Of a stretch of DNA of 64,000 bases, positions 18,296 through 27,416 are shown in pieces (position 1 is the first letter of the stretch; each line of letters begins with the position of its first letter). The stretch is from contig JAJFVF010000002.1 in NCBI GenBank assembly GCA_021371935.1, positions 434,001 through 498,000 of the forward strand, read 5' to 3'. Below the pieces are notes generated by a model. It worked only from the letters and a program-made list of their open reading frames with translations, was not told the origin of the DNA and searched no databases. Made by a program: the position numbers and the translations under genes. The DNA is from a bacterium (GTDB lineage Bacteria; Armatimonadota; UBA5829).

Positions 18296-18855
18296 TGGAT
18301 GAACGTCTGAAACGCATCAAGCTGCTTGCAATGGATGTGGACGGCACTCTAACTGACGGCGCCATGATATTTCATGGCGGCGAACAGATAAAGTCTTTCA
18401 GCGTATATGACGGTCTGGGCATCAGGCTGGCCATGAACTATGGTCTGAGGATCGCCTGGATCACGGGCAATGTCACCGAGTCTGTGGCACGCCGCGCCCA
18501 TATGCTCGGCGTTGAGGATGTCTATCAAGGTGTGCGATATAAATCCAGAGCAATCGACGAGATTGCAAAGCTCTATTCTCTCAACCGCAATGAAATAGCA
18601 TATATAGGCGATGACCTCAATGACCTGCCCGCATTCGAGCGCGCGGGTTTCTCTATTGCCGTCCCGAATGCCGCCGAAGAGGTTAAAGCGCGTGCAGATA
18701 TGACCACCAGGCTTGCAGGCGGTAAGGGTGCAGTCCGCGAAGCTATCGAGACGATCCTCAAAGCAGGCGGCAGATGGGATGATGCTGTGCGCAGCTTCCT
18801 CGATGAGCTGGCTCTTGAGGAAGATATCAAGAAGGGCCCGGAGGCTGTCGCCTGA
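18292..18855 (+). CDS. kdsC: KDO-8-phosphate phosphatase, HAD family
   Basis: The 187-residue HAD phosphatase starts with the nucleophile motif MDVDGTLTDG (residues 14-23), has ITGN as motif II, and GDDLNDLPAFERAGFSIAVPNA as the C-terminal metal motif. This matches KdsC, which removes the phosphate from KDO-8-phosphate in the LPS pathway. The substrate-specific CMP-KDO steps (kdsA, kdsB) are not in the window. The start overlaps the kdsD stop by four bases, and the stop shares one base with the phosphoesterase start, so translation is coupled. Confidence 0.92.
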   Translation: MMDERLKRIKLLAMDVDGTLTDGAMIFHGGEQIKSFSVYDGLGIRLAMNYGLRIAWITGNVTESVARRAHMLGVEDVYQGVRYKSRAIDEIAKLYSLNRNEIAYIGDDLNDLPAFERAGFSIAVPNAAEEVKARADMTTRLAGGKGAVREAIETILKAGGRWDDAVRSFLDELALEEDIKKGPEAVA

Positions 18856-19592
18856 TGGCGCGCATCACCATTTTCCATACCTCCGATATGCACAATAAGC
18901 TCACTGCCAAGCTGGCGGCACGTCTGCATGACCTTAAGTCGGAAGTTTCAGACAGTATCATGCTCGACTCAGGAGATGCGATATGGGCGGGCAACATATA
19001 CTGGCGGCCCGGTGGGGAGCCTGCACTGGAATTGATGAACTCCGTGCCTTATGATGCCATATCCATGGGCAACCGTGAGTTTCATTTCATGGCGATAGGC
19101 GTCGATTCAAAGACTTCAAAAGCCGATTTTCATGTCATGAGCGCAAACATCCGCTCATCCAAAGCCGACCACACGCTCAAAATACCATCTCACATCATTC
19201 TTGAGCGCGCAGGAGTGCGCATAGCAGTAATTGGGCTGAGCGTTCCGTGCATTACAGAGAAGATGCTTGTAAAAAAAGTGTCGGACTATTATTTTGTGCC
19301 GCCCATCGAGGCAGCAGCAGAAATTGTCACCAAGCTGCGCAAAGACGCGGATGTGGTGGTTGCTCTGACTCACATCGGGATCAAGGCCGACCGTGAGCTG
19401 GCTGAAAGCGTGTCCGGGATCGATATTATTCTTGGCGGGCACGCCCATGTCCTGGCCGAGGAGCAGGTTGGCGGGACATGGATATTTCATCATGGCTTCT
19501 ATGCCAACTATGTCGGCAGAGTTGAAATTGATATCGATTCTGGTCATATAACCGATGTTTCCAACGAACTGATGCCTCTGGCGAAAGCGTAG
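18855..19592 (+). CDS. Metallophosphoesterase, 5'-nucleotidase-like N-terminal domain
   Basis: This 245-residue protein matches the catalytic N-terminal domain of UshA/CpdB-type nucleotidases. Metal-binding motifs appear in order: TSDMHNKL near residue 9 (DxH), LDSGDA, MGNREFH and GGHAHV near residue 196. The C-terminal substrate domain of full nucleotidases is absent and no signal peptide is seen, so it acts in the cytoplasm on an unknown phosphoester. It sits between kdsC and a lipid-linked glycosyltransferase, so a role in sugar-nucleotide recycling is possible. Confidence 0.82.
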   Translation: MARITIFHTSDMHNKLTAKLAARLHDLKSEVSDSIMLDSGDAIWAGNIYWRPGGEPALELMNSVPYDAISMGNREFHFMAIGVDSKTSKADFHVMSANIRSSKADHTLKIPSHIILERAGVRIAVIGLSVPCITEKMLVKKVSDYYFVPPIEAAAEIVTKLRKDADVVVALTHIGIKADRELAESVSGIDIILGGHAHVLAEEQVGGTWIFHHGFYANYVGRVEIDIDSGHITDVSNELMPLAKA

Positions 19593-19599
19593 GAGAGAC

Positions 19600-21456
19600 G
19601 TGGAGACATTACTTGCCATAATTTTTCTGTTTCTTCTGGTTTTTGCTGCAACGGGTGCAGGCAGAGTGGCATGCAGCCTGTGGTCACGAAAGTCAGACCC
19701 GGCAGGCGAGAGGTTTATTGTCGATACGGCTCTGGGTCTGGGAGTGTTGTCACTGGTTTTTTTTGTCATATCAGCAGCTCAACTGCTCAAAACACCCCTA
19801 CTAGTAGTAGTTTTCTTCGTTTTCACTTGTATTGGCATCTTCTCAATCATCAACAAACACTATGGCGCTCTATCTGAATTTCGTGCTTTCGTAATTTCGT
19901 GTTTTCGTGATAAAAAACTCTCCGGCATAGTGTCGGCAATTCTTCTCGCCATCATAGCAATTGCAGTGCTCATTCCGGCTTTAGCGCCGCCGTCTATGTC
20001 CGACTGGGACTCTCTGGCGTATCACCTGTCCGTGCCCAAGCTCTTTTTGAATCACGGTGGAATGTATTATATCAGCTTCATGTCTCACTCCAATTTCCCC
20101 ATGCTGATGGAGACCATCTATACTCTTCCGCTGCAGTTCGATAACCCTGCCGCGGCGAAGATGGTTACATACCTGACGGCTGTGCTGCTCGTTGCATCGG
20201 TTATGCTGCTGACCAGGAAGCACTTTAGCTCCAAAGCAGCACCGCTTGCGGCAATAGCATTTGCCGGGATGCCCATAGTTATGTGGCTGGCCACGACCGC
20301 ATATATAGACATCGCTATGGCTCTATACACTGTTTTGGCAGTCCATCTGCTGCTTAACTATCTGGATCAGCCCGAGAGGCACTATATTATTGGCAGTGCT
20401 GTTGCCGCGGGATTTGCTGCATCGACAAAAATGACCGGTCTGGTCATTATTCCACTGATCTTGGCGTGGCTGCTCATCGACCGGTTCTGCTCGCAAGGTC
20501 GGAAAATCGAGTGGAAAAACGGTCTTGCATTTGTCGTGGCGGCACTGATTGTATGCTCGCCATGGTATATTAAGTCTGTAATCTACACAGGCAGCCCGGT
20601 CTATCCGTTCTTCTATTCTGTATTTGGGGGCAGGAATTGGACAGCCGAGCTTGCACACAATTATTCGACCCAGCAATCTCTATTCGGTATGGGTCATGGC
20701 TTGGCGGCTTTCCTGATGCTGCCGTATAACCTTGCTTTCCATTCAGAGAAATTTTATGACACTGCCGGACTTTTTGTGGGACCAATATTTCTTGTCGGGC
20801 TGCCGGTTTTGCTGCTCGCCAAGTACCGCAGCCGAAAGCTCGTCGGTCTGACGCTCTTTTTTCTGGCTTTTTTGATCACCTGGTTCGCACTGACCCAACA
20901 AAGTCGATATCTTGTGCCGGGTTTCGCTGTTCTGGCCGTACTTATTGCAGCGCTTGCATATAGCGATGGTCGTTTTCACATATCGTATTACGCTCTGTGG
21001 AGTGTATTTTTATTGACGGCTGTCTTCGGGATATTGACACTCTGTTCAGCTATAACAAACACAGCGCCGGTTGTCTTTTGCCGCGAAAGCCGGGATGAAT
21101 ATCTTTCCAGAACGCTCGACATCTACCCCGCCGATCAATGGATCAACGAAAATCTGCCGGCCGACGCGAAGATAGCGCTCTTTGGCGATACCCGCGGTTT
21201 TTACCTCGACAGAGCGTATGTCTGGGCTGACCCTGGTCACAATGCAGAGTTTACTCGATACTTTGCATCGCCGAAAAAACTGGTCAGATATCTTAAGAGC
21301 CGTGGAGTGACCCATGTCTTGATAAACTACAGCTTTTACCCTCAATGGGGCAAGGGCACGCAGGCTGTATATGGCGCAATCGACAAGGGATTATTAGAAC
21401 AAATTTATCCGAATGGAGACGGTTTGGACAATGCCGTCGTATATGTAATTAGATGA
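19600..21456 (+). CDS. GT-C fold membrane glycosyltransferase
   Basis: This 618-residue protein has about ten to twelve hydrophobic segments. A large loop with PPSMSDWDSLAYHLSVPKLFLNH lies after the first segments; its Asp resembles the catalytic DxD-like position of GT-C transferases, and a C-terminal soluble part follows. Such enzymes add lipid-linked sugars at the outer face of the membrane. A GTG start at 19600 has AGGAGAG upstream. It contains an octamer repeat at 19879-19910. It overlaps the GT2 gene by four bases; GT2 enzymes often make the lipid-linked donor for such transferases, suggesting they work together. Confidence 0.85.
   Translation: METLLAIIFLFLLVFAATGAGRVACSLWSRKSDPAGERFIVDTALGLGVLSLVFFVISAAQLLKTPLLVVVFFVFTCIGIFSIINKHYGALSEFRAFVISCFRDKKLSGIVSAILLAIIAIAVLIPALAPPSMSDWDSLAYHLSVPKLFLNHGGMYYISFMSHSNFPMLMETIYTLPLQFDNPAAAKMVTYLTAVLLVASVMLLTRKHFSSKAAPLAAIAFAGMPIVMWLATTAYIDIAMALYTVLAVHLLLNYLDQPERHYIIGSAVAAGFAASTKMTGLVIIPLILAWLLIDRFCSQGRKIEWKNGLAFVVAALIVCSPWYIKSVIYTGSPVYPFFYSVFGGRNWTAELAHNYSTQQSLFGMGHGLAAFLMLPYNLAFHSEKFYDTAGLFVGPIFLVGLPVLLLAKYRSRKLVGLTLFFLAFLITWFALTQQSRYLVPGFAVLAVLIAALAYSDGRFHISYYALWSVFLLTAVFGILTLCSAITNTAPVVFCRESRDEYLSRTLDIYPADQWINENLPADAKIALFGDTRGFYLDRAYVWADPGHNAEFTRYFASPKKLVRYLKSRGVTHVLINYSFYPQWGKGTQAVYGAIDKGLLEQIYPNGDGLDNAVVYVIR
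19879..19910. repeat. Octamer array TTTCGTGN in coding sequence
   Basis: Four 8-bp units, TTTCGTGC TTTCGTAA TTTCGTGT TTTCGTGA, occur inside the GT-C gene, where they encode the loop around FRAFVISCFRD. The period of 8 is not a codon multiple, but four units (32 bp) were accommodated without breaking the frame. Confidence 0.6.
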
Positions 21457-22124
21457 AACTCAGTGTCATCATACCAGCCTATAATGAAATGACCACGATT
21501 GAAGAGGTCCTAAGGCGGGTCCGCGCGGTAGATATCGAAAAGGAGATAATCGTCGCCGATGACTGCTCAACGGACGGCACGCGTGAGTTCGTGCATACGC
21601 AGCCGGACGTAATCCTTGTCGAAAACCCGGCCAATCTGGGTAAGGGCGCGTCCATTCGAGCGGCGCTTGAGCATGTCAGCGGAGATATTGTCCTGATTCA
21701 GGATGCCGACATGGAATATGACCCGGATGATTATCCAAAACTGATACAGCCTATACTAGACGGCAAGGCCGACCTGGTTTATGGGTCACGATTCTTGCAA
21801 GGTAAGCCAAAGATGCGGCTTGCCAACTATTATGCCAACAAGCTCTTTGCTTTTATGGCAACAATCCTCTATGGCATCAAAGTCACCGACGAAGCCACGT
21901 GTTACAAAGCATTCCGCACGGATGTCATAAAAAGCTTCAATCTTCACTGCAACCGGTTCGAGTTTTGCCCGGAGGTCACCGCGCGCCTCCTGAAGCGCCG
22001 CCATAGATATACCGAAGTCCCGGTCTGGTATAAGGCGCGCAGCCATGCTCAGGGCAAAAAAATTACCTGGCGTGACGGCCTCGAATGCATATGGACCCTT
22101 CTCAAGTATAGATTTACTGGATAA
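21453..22124 (+). CDS. Glycosyltransferase family 2, polyprenyl-phosphate type
   Basis: The 223-residue enzyme has the GT2 fold: SVIIPAYNE at the start, ADDCSTDGT near residues 35-43, IQDADMEYDPDDYP with the DxD metal site, and a C-terminal VPVWYKARSHAQGKKITWRDGLE typical of dolichol-phosphate mannosyl/glucosyl synthases. It lacks membrane anchors, unlike some family members. It likely makes a polyprenyl-phosphate sugar for the GT-C enzyme whose stop codon it overlaps. Confidence 0.9.
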   Translation: MKLSVIIPAYNEMTTIEEVLRRVRAVDIEKEIIVADDCSTDGTREFVHTQPDVILVENPANLGKGASIRAALEHVSGDIVLIQDADMEYDPDDYPKLIQPILDGKADLVYGSRFLQGKPKMRLANYYANKLFAFMATILYGIKVTDEATCYKAFRTDVIKSFNLHCNRFEFCPEVTARLLKRRHRYTEVPVWYKARSHAQGKKITWRDGLECIWTLLKYRFTG

Positions 22125-22147
22125 CGCGCATAAAGTCGAGTCGGCGT

Positions 22148-22621
22148 ATGGCCAATAATGGTATTAGTCCTGCGTCTCGCGAGTTTATGGAGGCTTTTGT
22201 TTTGAGACAAGGCGAAGTCATGCAGCTGGAGATACCCAGTTCTCCCGAATACGTCACGATCGTCCGCCATGCCGTAGAAGGTGTCGCCCGGCGGATGCAT
22301 TTTGACGCCGACCAAATCGAGGATCTCAAATTGGCCGTTGGTGAAGCATGCACCAACGCAGTCAAATACGGCTGCCCCACAGATGACAATCCCAACGTAG
22401 AAGTAAAGTGCGTGATGCTGCCGGACTGTCTCAAAGTAGAAATAAGAAACAACTGCAAAGGACCGGGCTGTCCTGTATTTCCAAACCGCGTCGACCCAAG
22501 CAGAGAAGGCGGACGTGGCCTCTATCTGATGCGCCAGCTTATGGATGAAGTGAACCTCAAGTGGGAGCATGGAATCGCCGTAGTTACGATGCTTAAGCGT
22601 ATCAGCCCCGTGATGATATAA
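22148..22621 (+). CDS. Anti-sigma-factor-like ATP-binding protein (RsbW family)
   Basis: The 157-residue protein has a single HATPase domain. The N-box GEACTNAVKYG is at residues 65-75 and the G-box DPSREGGRGLYLMRQLMDE lies near the C-terminus. This matches RsbW/SpoIIAB-type serine kinases that bind and inhibit sigma factors. No sigma factor or anti-anti-sigma partner is nearby. It ends the glycan operon and precedes mnmG by about 50 bp. Confidence 0.83.
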   Translation: MANNGISPASREFMEAFVLRQGEVMQLEIPSSPEYVTIVRHAVEGVARRMHFDADQIEDLKLAVGEACTNAVKYGCPTDDNPNVEVKCVMLPDCLKVEIRNNCKGPGCPVFPNRVDPSREGGRGLYLMRQLMDEVNLKWEHGIAVVTMLKRISPVMI

Positions 22622-22672
22622 CCTGCCTTAGTGCAGTCTTTGCCCCTGCGTCCATGTTATAATTTACCTGTT

Positions 22673-24550
22673 ATGCAAAGTTATGATGTTATTGTCATCG
22701 GGGCGGGGCATGCTGGCTGTGAGGCTGCATTGGCTTCAGCTAGAATGGGTCTGGATACACTCCTTGTCACTATCAATATAGAGACCATCGGCCACATGCC
22801 ATGCAACTGCAGCGTAGGCGGACCTGCCAAAGGGCATCTTGTACGTGAGATAGATGCTCTGGGCGGCGAGCAGGCTTTGGCAACCGACGCCACATATACT
22901 CACATCCGTTTGCTCAACACGGGCAAAGGTCCTGCCGTACATGCCCTGCGTGCACAGGTTGATAAGCGGCTATATCAAGACCATATGCGCTTGACCGCTC
23001 TGCGCCAGCCCAGGCTTGATGTAAAGCAGGCTATGGTCGAAGAGATCGTAACGGAAGGAACAGGTAACAGGCAGCATGTAATAGGCATACGAACTCAGAC
23101 GGCCATAGAGTATGGCGCCAAGTGTGTGATCGTTACGACTGGAACCTTTCTCAAGGGTCTGATACATATCGGCGAGACTCAATTTTCGGCCGGCAGAGCG
23201 GGTGAGTTTGCATCGAATAAACTCTCCGATAGCCTGCGCTCCCTCGGATTTGAACTCGGCAGACTCAAAACAGGCACCACTGCCCGGATCGATAAAAAGA
23301 GCATCGACCTTACCAAGTGCGAAAGGCAGGACTCCGAACCCGACGCCGGACCATTCTCGTTCATGTCGGGTCATATCGAGCGGGAGGGTCTGCTTCCGTG
23401 TTATCTTACATATACCACAAGTCAAACCAAGGATATAATCCTGCGCAACCTCAAGCGCTCTGCTATGTACGGCGGGAGAATCCATGGCGTCGGACCCAGA
23501 TACTGCCCCTCGATTGAGGATAAATTGGTCAAGTTCCCGGACAAGGAGAGGCATCAGGTCTTCCTGGAACAGGAGGGCTGGAATACCGATGAGATTTACG
23601 TCCAGGGTATGTCTACAAGCCTGCCTGAAGAAATTCAACTTGAGTTTTTGAAGAGCATCCCCGGCCTTGAAGATGTAAAAATGCTGCGGCCGGGTTATGC
23701 CATAGAATATGATTTCGCTCCACCGACTCAGCTCAAGCCCTCGCTTGAGACAAAGCTGGTAGATGGTCTCTTCTTTGCGGGTCAGATAAATGGGACATCG
23801 GGTTACGAAGAGGCGGCTGCCCAGGGTCTTATGGCGGCTATAAACGCATCGCGCAAGATCAAGGGCGAGGAGCCAATTATAATAAGACGCGATCAGGGTT
23901 ATATAGGGGTAATGATAGACGACCTGGTGACCAAGGGGGTCAATGATCCATACAGGCTCTTAACAAGCCGCGCTGAGTATAGGCTTTTGCTCAGGCAAGA
24001 CAATGCAGATACACGGCTCACCCCGATAGGTCGAGAAGCCGGGTTGGTCGACGATGAGCGGTGGTCCCGTTTTACAGAAAAGACCAGGCTAATTGAAAAA
24101 GAACGCACAAGGCTTTCTGAGACTTATATAAAGCCGTCGGATAAAGCTGTGCTGGATGCATTGGGTCTGGACCTGACGGACCGCGCTTGTTCGCTGGAAG
24201 AAATACTGCGCAGACCTGAGATATGCTACTCGGATATCGCAAAGGCAGTCAAAAATGGCGATGTTCCACCCGATGTGGCCGAACAAGTGGAGCTTGCAAT
24301 CAAATACAGCGGATATATCGAGCGTCAGGAAATGCAAGTGGCACAGGCACATAAAATGGAAAGAAAATCCATACCCGAGGGCATCGAATATGACCATATG
24401 AAATCGATTTCCCGCGAAGCGAGAGAAAAGCTGACTCGAATCAGGCCAACAACACTGGGGCAGGCATCTCGCATACCGGGGGTGACACCCGCAGATGTTG
24501 CGATGATTGCAGTTTTTTTGGAACAAGTGGGCAGGCGAGATCGTCAATAA
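22673..24550 (+). CDS. mnmG: tRNA uridine-5-carboxymethylaminomethyl enzyme MnmG
   Basis: The 625-residue protein begins [23 protein letters not shown], the FAD-binding motif of MnmG (GidA). It has [22 protein letters not shown] and the C-terminal tRNA-binding domain. With MnmE it modifies the wobble uridine of certain tRNAs. ATG 22673 is preferred: a TATAAT at 22658-22663 would place the transcript start only a few bases before it, so a leaderless or near-leaderless mRNA is likely. A GTG 14 codons upstream is therefore not used. rsmG (gidB), often its partner, is about 1.9 kb downstream. Confidence 0.96.
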   Translation: MQSYDVIVIGAGHAGCEAALASARMGLDTLLVTINIETIGHMPCNCSVGGPAKGHLVREIDALGGEQALATDATYTHIRLLNTGKGPAVHALRAQVDKRLYQDHMRLTALRQPRLDVKQAMVEEIVTEGTGNRQHVIGIRTQTAIEYGAKCVIVTTGTFLKGLIHIGETQFSAGRAGEFASNKLSDSLRSLGFELGRLKTGTTARIDKKSIDLTKCERQDSEPDAGPFSFMSGHIEREGLLPCYLTYTTSQTKDIILRNLKRSAMYGGRIHGVGPRYCPSIEDKLVKFPDKERHQVFLEQEGWNTDEIYVQGMSTSLPEEIQLEFLKSIPGLEDVKMLRPGYAIEYDFAPPTQLKPSLETKLVDGLFFAGQINGTSGYEEAAAQGLMAAINASRKIKGEEPIIIRRDQGYIGVMIDDLVTKGVNDPYRLLTSRAEYRLLLRQDNADTRLTPIGREAGLVDDERWSRFTEKTRLIEKERTRLSETYIKPSDKAVLDALGLDLTDRACSLEEILRRPEICYSDIAKAVKNGDVPPDVAEQVELAIKYSGYIERQEMQVAQAHKMERKSIPEGIEYDHMKSISREAREKLTRIRPTTLGQASRIPGVTPADVAMIAVFLEQVGRRDRQ

Positions 24551-24600
24551 ACTGGTAAATTTAATAGGGAAAACTTAATAGCGGCGCCGGATAGCAGGAT

Positions 24601-26265
24601 TTAGAATTTCGGCCGGACATTGGACAAGTCGCATACAAATGAATTGTATGCGACTTGTCCCACAATAAGCCTTCTATCGCGGCGCATGCACTCATGATTC
24701 TGGTAGACATCCAGATCGCCGATGCCGAAGAGTTCTTTCGAGCCTTCCTGCTCAATATAATCCTCGTCATTTTCCTTACAAATGATAACGATTGGGCTGC
24801 AGTCGGACATCAGTTCGCTTATCTGTGCCTTGTTGCTGATATCGATTGGTTTCTCGTCCAGGTAATAGAACAGCCCGGGTCTCCACAGGTTAAATGCCGC
24901 CACTTTTACTCCGTCCAAAGCAGCGATCCGTTCAGCTATGAGTTTTGTGCTCTTCTGTCTGGAGACTATGGGCATGGCACAGTATATCAGCACCAGCGTA
25001 AAGACAAGCATTCCACCTGTTGTGATCCAAACAGTATTGGCTACCTTTATCCGGCGGGTCATTGAGCCGATCAGCGAAATTGCGAATGCACCCACAAGGC
25101 TTATTCCAATAACGGATGCAGGCATTATGGCAGCAGGGAAGCGCTTAACTGCAAATATAACCAAAGCAGCAGCCAACAGCAGGGATATAGCTAGTCCTGT
25201 TCGTATGCCAATCGAGATTGATTTGGCGGAACTCTTCTCACCCTTGGTCGCTTTCGCGAACAATATACCTACCAATATCGCTGCCGCAGGAAACGCGGGG
25301 TATGTGTAGGTGAAATTTTGAGTCTTTGAGGCTGAGAAAAATACCATCACCACGGCAAACCATGTGACCAAGAGCTTTGCGCCATTATTTGCCCGCCAGT
25401 ATTTTTTGACTGCCTGCGGTAAAAATACACTCCAAGGCAGGAAAAATGCCAGCATTATAGGCACATTTCGCAGATATGAATACCAATACCCGGTCTGGCT
25501 CTTGTGCAGAGGCGCTGCAAATCTGGCTAGATTGTTGGTTATTATGAACCCATCCACAAATGCTCTGCCATGCATCATGCACATCGCGATGTACCAAGGC
25601 AGCCCCATAACCAGCGCAGTAATGGTTCCAATGGCTGCATCAGCCATTCTTAGTTTACGAAGAGATTTTGTCCACCAGAGATGAATGAAAAATGTCACAG
25701 TAAGTAGAAGCGGGACCACGGGACCCTTCGTAAGCATTCCAAAACCTGTCGCGCATCCGCATATCGCGATCCACACGAAACGCTTGCGTCCGGTCGTATC
25801 CAGCCAGAGTCTGTATGCATAGAGAGCAATTACCAAGAAGAAGACCATTATTGCATCGGTCGCCGCGGCATGCGACATTATTATCTGCATCATGGTTGTG
25901 GCTATGACCAGGGACGCAAACACCCCCGTGCGTCTGCCGAAATCATATGAAGCAAGCAGGAATACAATCAGCACAATGCCGACAGCGCAGAGCGCTGACG
26001 GCAACCGCAGTGCAAATTCAGAGAGCCCGAACGTTTTGACTGAAACGGAGGCCAGCCAATAGTACATCGGCGGTTTATCGAACCAGAGCTTACCGGCGTA
26101 GTGCGGGGTCAGCCAGTCGCCGCTCCTGACCATTTCTTTTACGAACTGGCCATATATGGGCTCGTCAGGGTCCAGCAGTGGGTTCGCTCCCAGCCCCGCA
26201 AAATAAAGCACGTAAAAGCCCATTATGACCAACAAAATTATGAAATGGATTCTGAACCGGTGCAT
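24601..26265 (-). CDS. ArnT-like glycosyltransferase, GT39/PMT fold
   Basis: With ATG 26265 the protein has 554 residues. It has about ten to twelve membrane segments and a soluble tail. NPLLDPDEPIYGQFVKEMVRSGDWLTPHY in the first exterior loop, with Asp-Glu at the catalytic site, and KLWFDKPPMYYWL are the family signatures of ArnT and protein-mannosyltransferases. These enzymes move a sugar from a polyprenyl-phosphate donor to lipid A or protein. AAGGAA precedes the start; a TTG at 26316 would add 17 residues without a ribosome site. The extreme C-terminus is encoded within a perfect 17-bp inverted repeat. Confidence 0.86.
   Translation of the reverse strand: MHRFRIHFIILLVIMGFYVLYFAGLGANPLLDPDEPIYGQFVKEMVRSGDWLTPHYAGKLWFDKPPMYYWLASVSVKTFGLSEFALRLPSALCAVGIVLIVFLLASYDFGRRTGVFASLVIATTMMQIIMSHAAATDAIMVFFLVIALYAYRLWLDTTGRKRFVWIAICGCATGFGMLTKGPVVPLLLTVTFFIHLWWTKSLRKLRMADAAIGTITALVMGLPWYIAMCMMHGRAFVDGFIITNNLARFAAPLHKSQTGYWYSYLRNVPIMLAFFLPWSVFLPQAVKKYWRANNGAKLLVTWFAVVMVFFSASKTQNFTYTYPAFPAAAILVGILFAKATKGEKSSAKSISIGIRTGLAISLLLAAALVIFAVKRFPAAIMPASVIGISLVGAFAISLIGSMTRRIKVANTVWITTGGMLVFTLVLIYCAMPIVSRQKSTKLIAERIAALDGVKVAAFNLWRPGLFYYLDEKPIDISNKAQISELMSDCSPIVIICKENDEDYIEQEGSKELFGIGDLDVYQNHECMRRDRRLIVGQVAYNSFVCDLSNVRPKF
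24622..24660. repeat. Perfect 17-bp inverted repeat at the end of the ArnT-like gene
   Basis: The arm at 24622-24638 and its exact complement at 24644-24660 are separated by a 5-base loop (ATGAA). It lies in the last codons of the minus-strand transferase, in the convergent region with mnmG. No T-run follows on either strand, so it is not a standard rho-independent terminator, although it could act on both converging transcripts. Confidence 0.75.
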
Positions 26266-26427
26266 AACTTGGATTGTTCCTTGCAGCGACAAGTGTGTAT
26301 AATGGGGTATACCCAAGACATCGTTTCCTAACCGAATTATCGCATAGATTTTTATACTTGGTCAATAAAATATGTGAGTGGAGCGCTTATCTACTCTCTG
26401 CCAGATATTCTTCGTAGGTTATGTTAT

Positions 26428-27153
26428 ATGACATTTATAAACATAGACGATCTTCAAAGTGGAGCGCTTGAACTGGGAATAGAGTTGTCCGCAAGTCAAC
26501 TGGATCAGTTCGACAGTTTCGCCTCGTTCTTCGTTGAGACAAATAAGCATTTTAACCTGACGCGCATCACAAACCCGCATGAGATTGTCACATCCCACTT
26601 TCTGGACTCGCTGACATGCCTTGCTGCTCTCAACCCGAAGCATGGTGCTAATGTAATTGACGTAGGGTCAGGTGCAGGCTTTCCAGGCATCCCGATAAAA
26701 ATAGCCAGGCCGGATTTGCATGTCAGTTTGCTCGACTCGACATTTAAAAAAGTAAAGTTCATATCTCAGGCAGTCGCTCTACTCGAATTGTCTGAAGTAG
26801 TGCCAATTCATGGGAGAGCAGAGGATATCTGTCGGGACAAAGATTTCAGAGAGAAATTCGACATTGCCTATGCCCGCGCTCTTTCCGAGCTTACGATCTT
26901 GGCCGAACTCTGCCTGCCACTCGTGAAAACAGGCGGGCATGTGGTGGCTCAAAAGAGCAAGTTGATCGATGAGGAGATAAGCCATGCCCGCCCGATAATA
27001 GGTCAGCTTGGCGGACATGTGCATAAGGTTGCGAAAGTAAAAATCCCGCTAACAGATATAATTCGCCGTCTGGTTATTATCTCAAAGGTCAAACCCACCC
27101 CCGAGGCATTTCCACGCTCATACTCACGTATCGTCAAAACTAAACCAGCCTAG
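26428..27153 (+). CDS. rsmG: 16S rRNA m7G527 methyltransferase
   Basis: The 241-residue methyltransferase shows VIDVGSGAGFPGIPIKIARPD as its SAM motif and a final basic tail. RsmG (GidB) methylates N7 of G527 in 16S rRNA; losses confer low-level streptomycin resistance in other bacteria. I chose ATG 26428 (MTFINIDDL) over the upstream GTG 26374 because the extra 18 residues do not resemble the family. A double-hairpin repeat begins at the stop codon. Confidence 0.93.
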   Translation: MTFINIDDLQSGALELGIELSASQLDQFDSFASFFVETNKHFNLTRITNPHEIVTSHFLDSLTCLAALNPKHGANVIDVGSGAGFPGIPIKIARPDLHVSLLDSTFKKVKFISQAVALLELSEVVPIHGRAEDICRDKDFREKFDIAYARALSELTILAELCLPLVKTGGHVVAQKSKLIDEEISHARPIIGQLGGHVHKVAKVKIPLTDIIRRLVIISKVKPTPEAFPRSYSRIVKTKPA

Positions 27154-27227
27154 CTCGGAATATGCGCCTCCCGCATAATCCGGGTCTCCGAGAGCATTAT
27201 TCACATTCCTCGTGAATAATGCGGGCT
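27154..27227. repeat. Double-hairpin dispersed repeat, copy B
   Basis: The sequence aligns with copy A at 17171-17244 over the full length. Stem 1 (CGGAATATGCG with its compensating partner) differs in bases from copy A but keeps pairing. Stem 2 is a perfect 11-bp arm, GCATTATTCAC and GTGAATAATGC. It begins at the rsmG stop codon. A further small inverted repeat (CAATTTAC, GTAAATTG) follows at 27230-27252. Confidence 0.7.
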
Positions 27228-27416
27228 AAGCAATTTACGGTCAGTAAATTGCACGATTGTATGTGGTTTTACTGTTGTGAAAAACTATAGTGATATGCAA
27301 GTGACCAACCGTGATTTACTTAGCGTCTGCGCGTTTTGCGTTTTTCGTATGTTGGGTAACGACATCTGTGACAGAGACGTATATAAAACAACCATGTCAT
27401 TAGTGAGGAAAGCATA

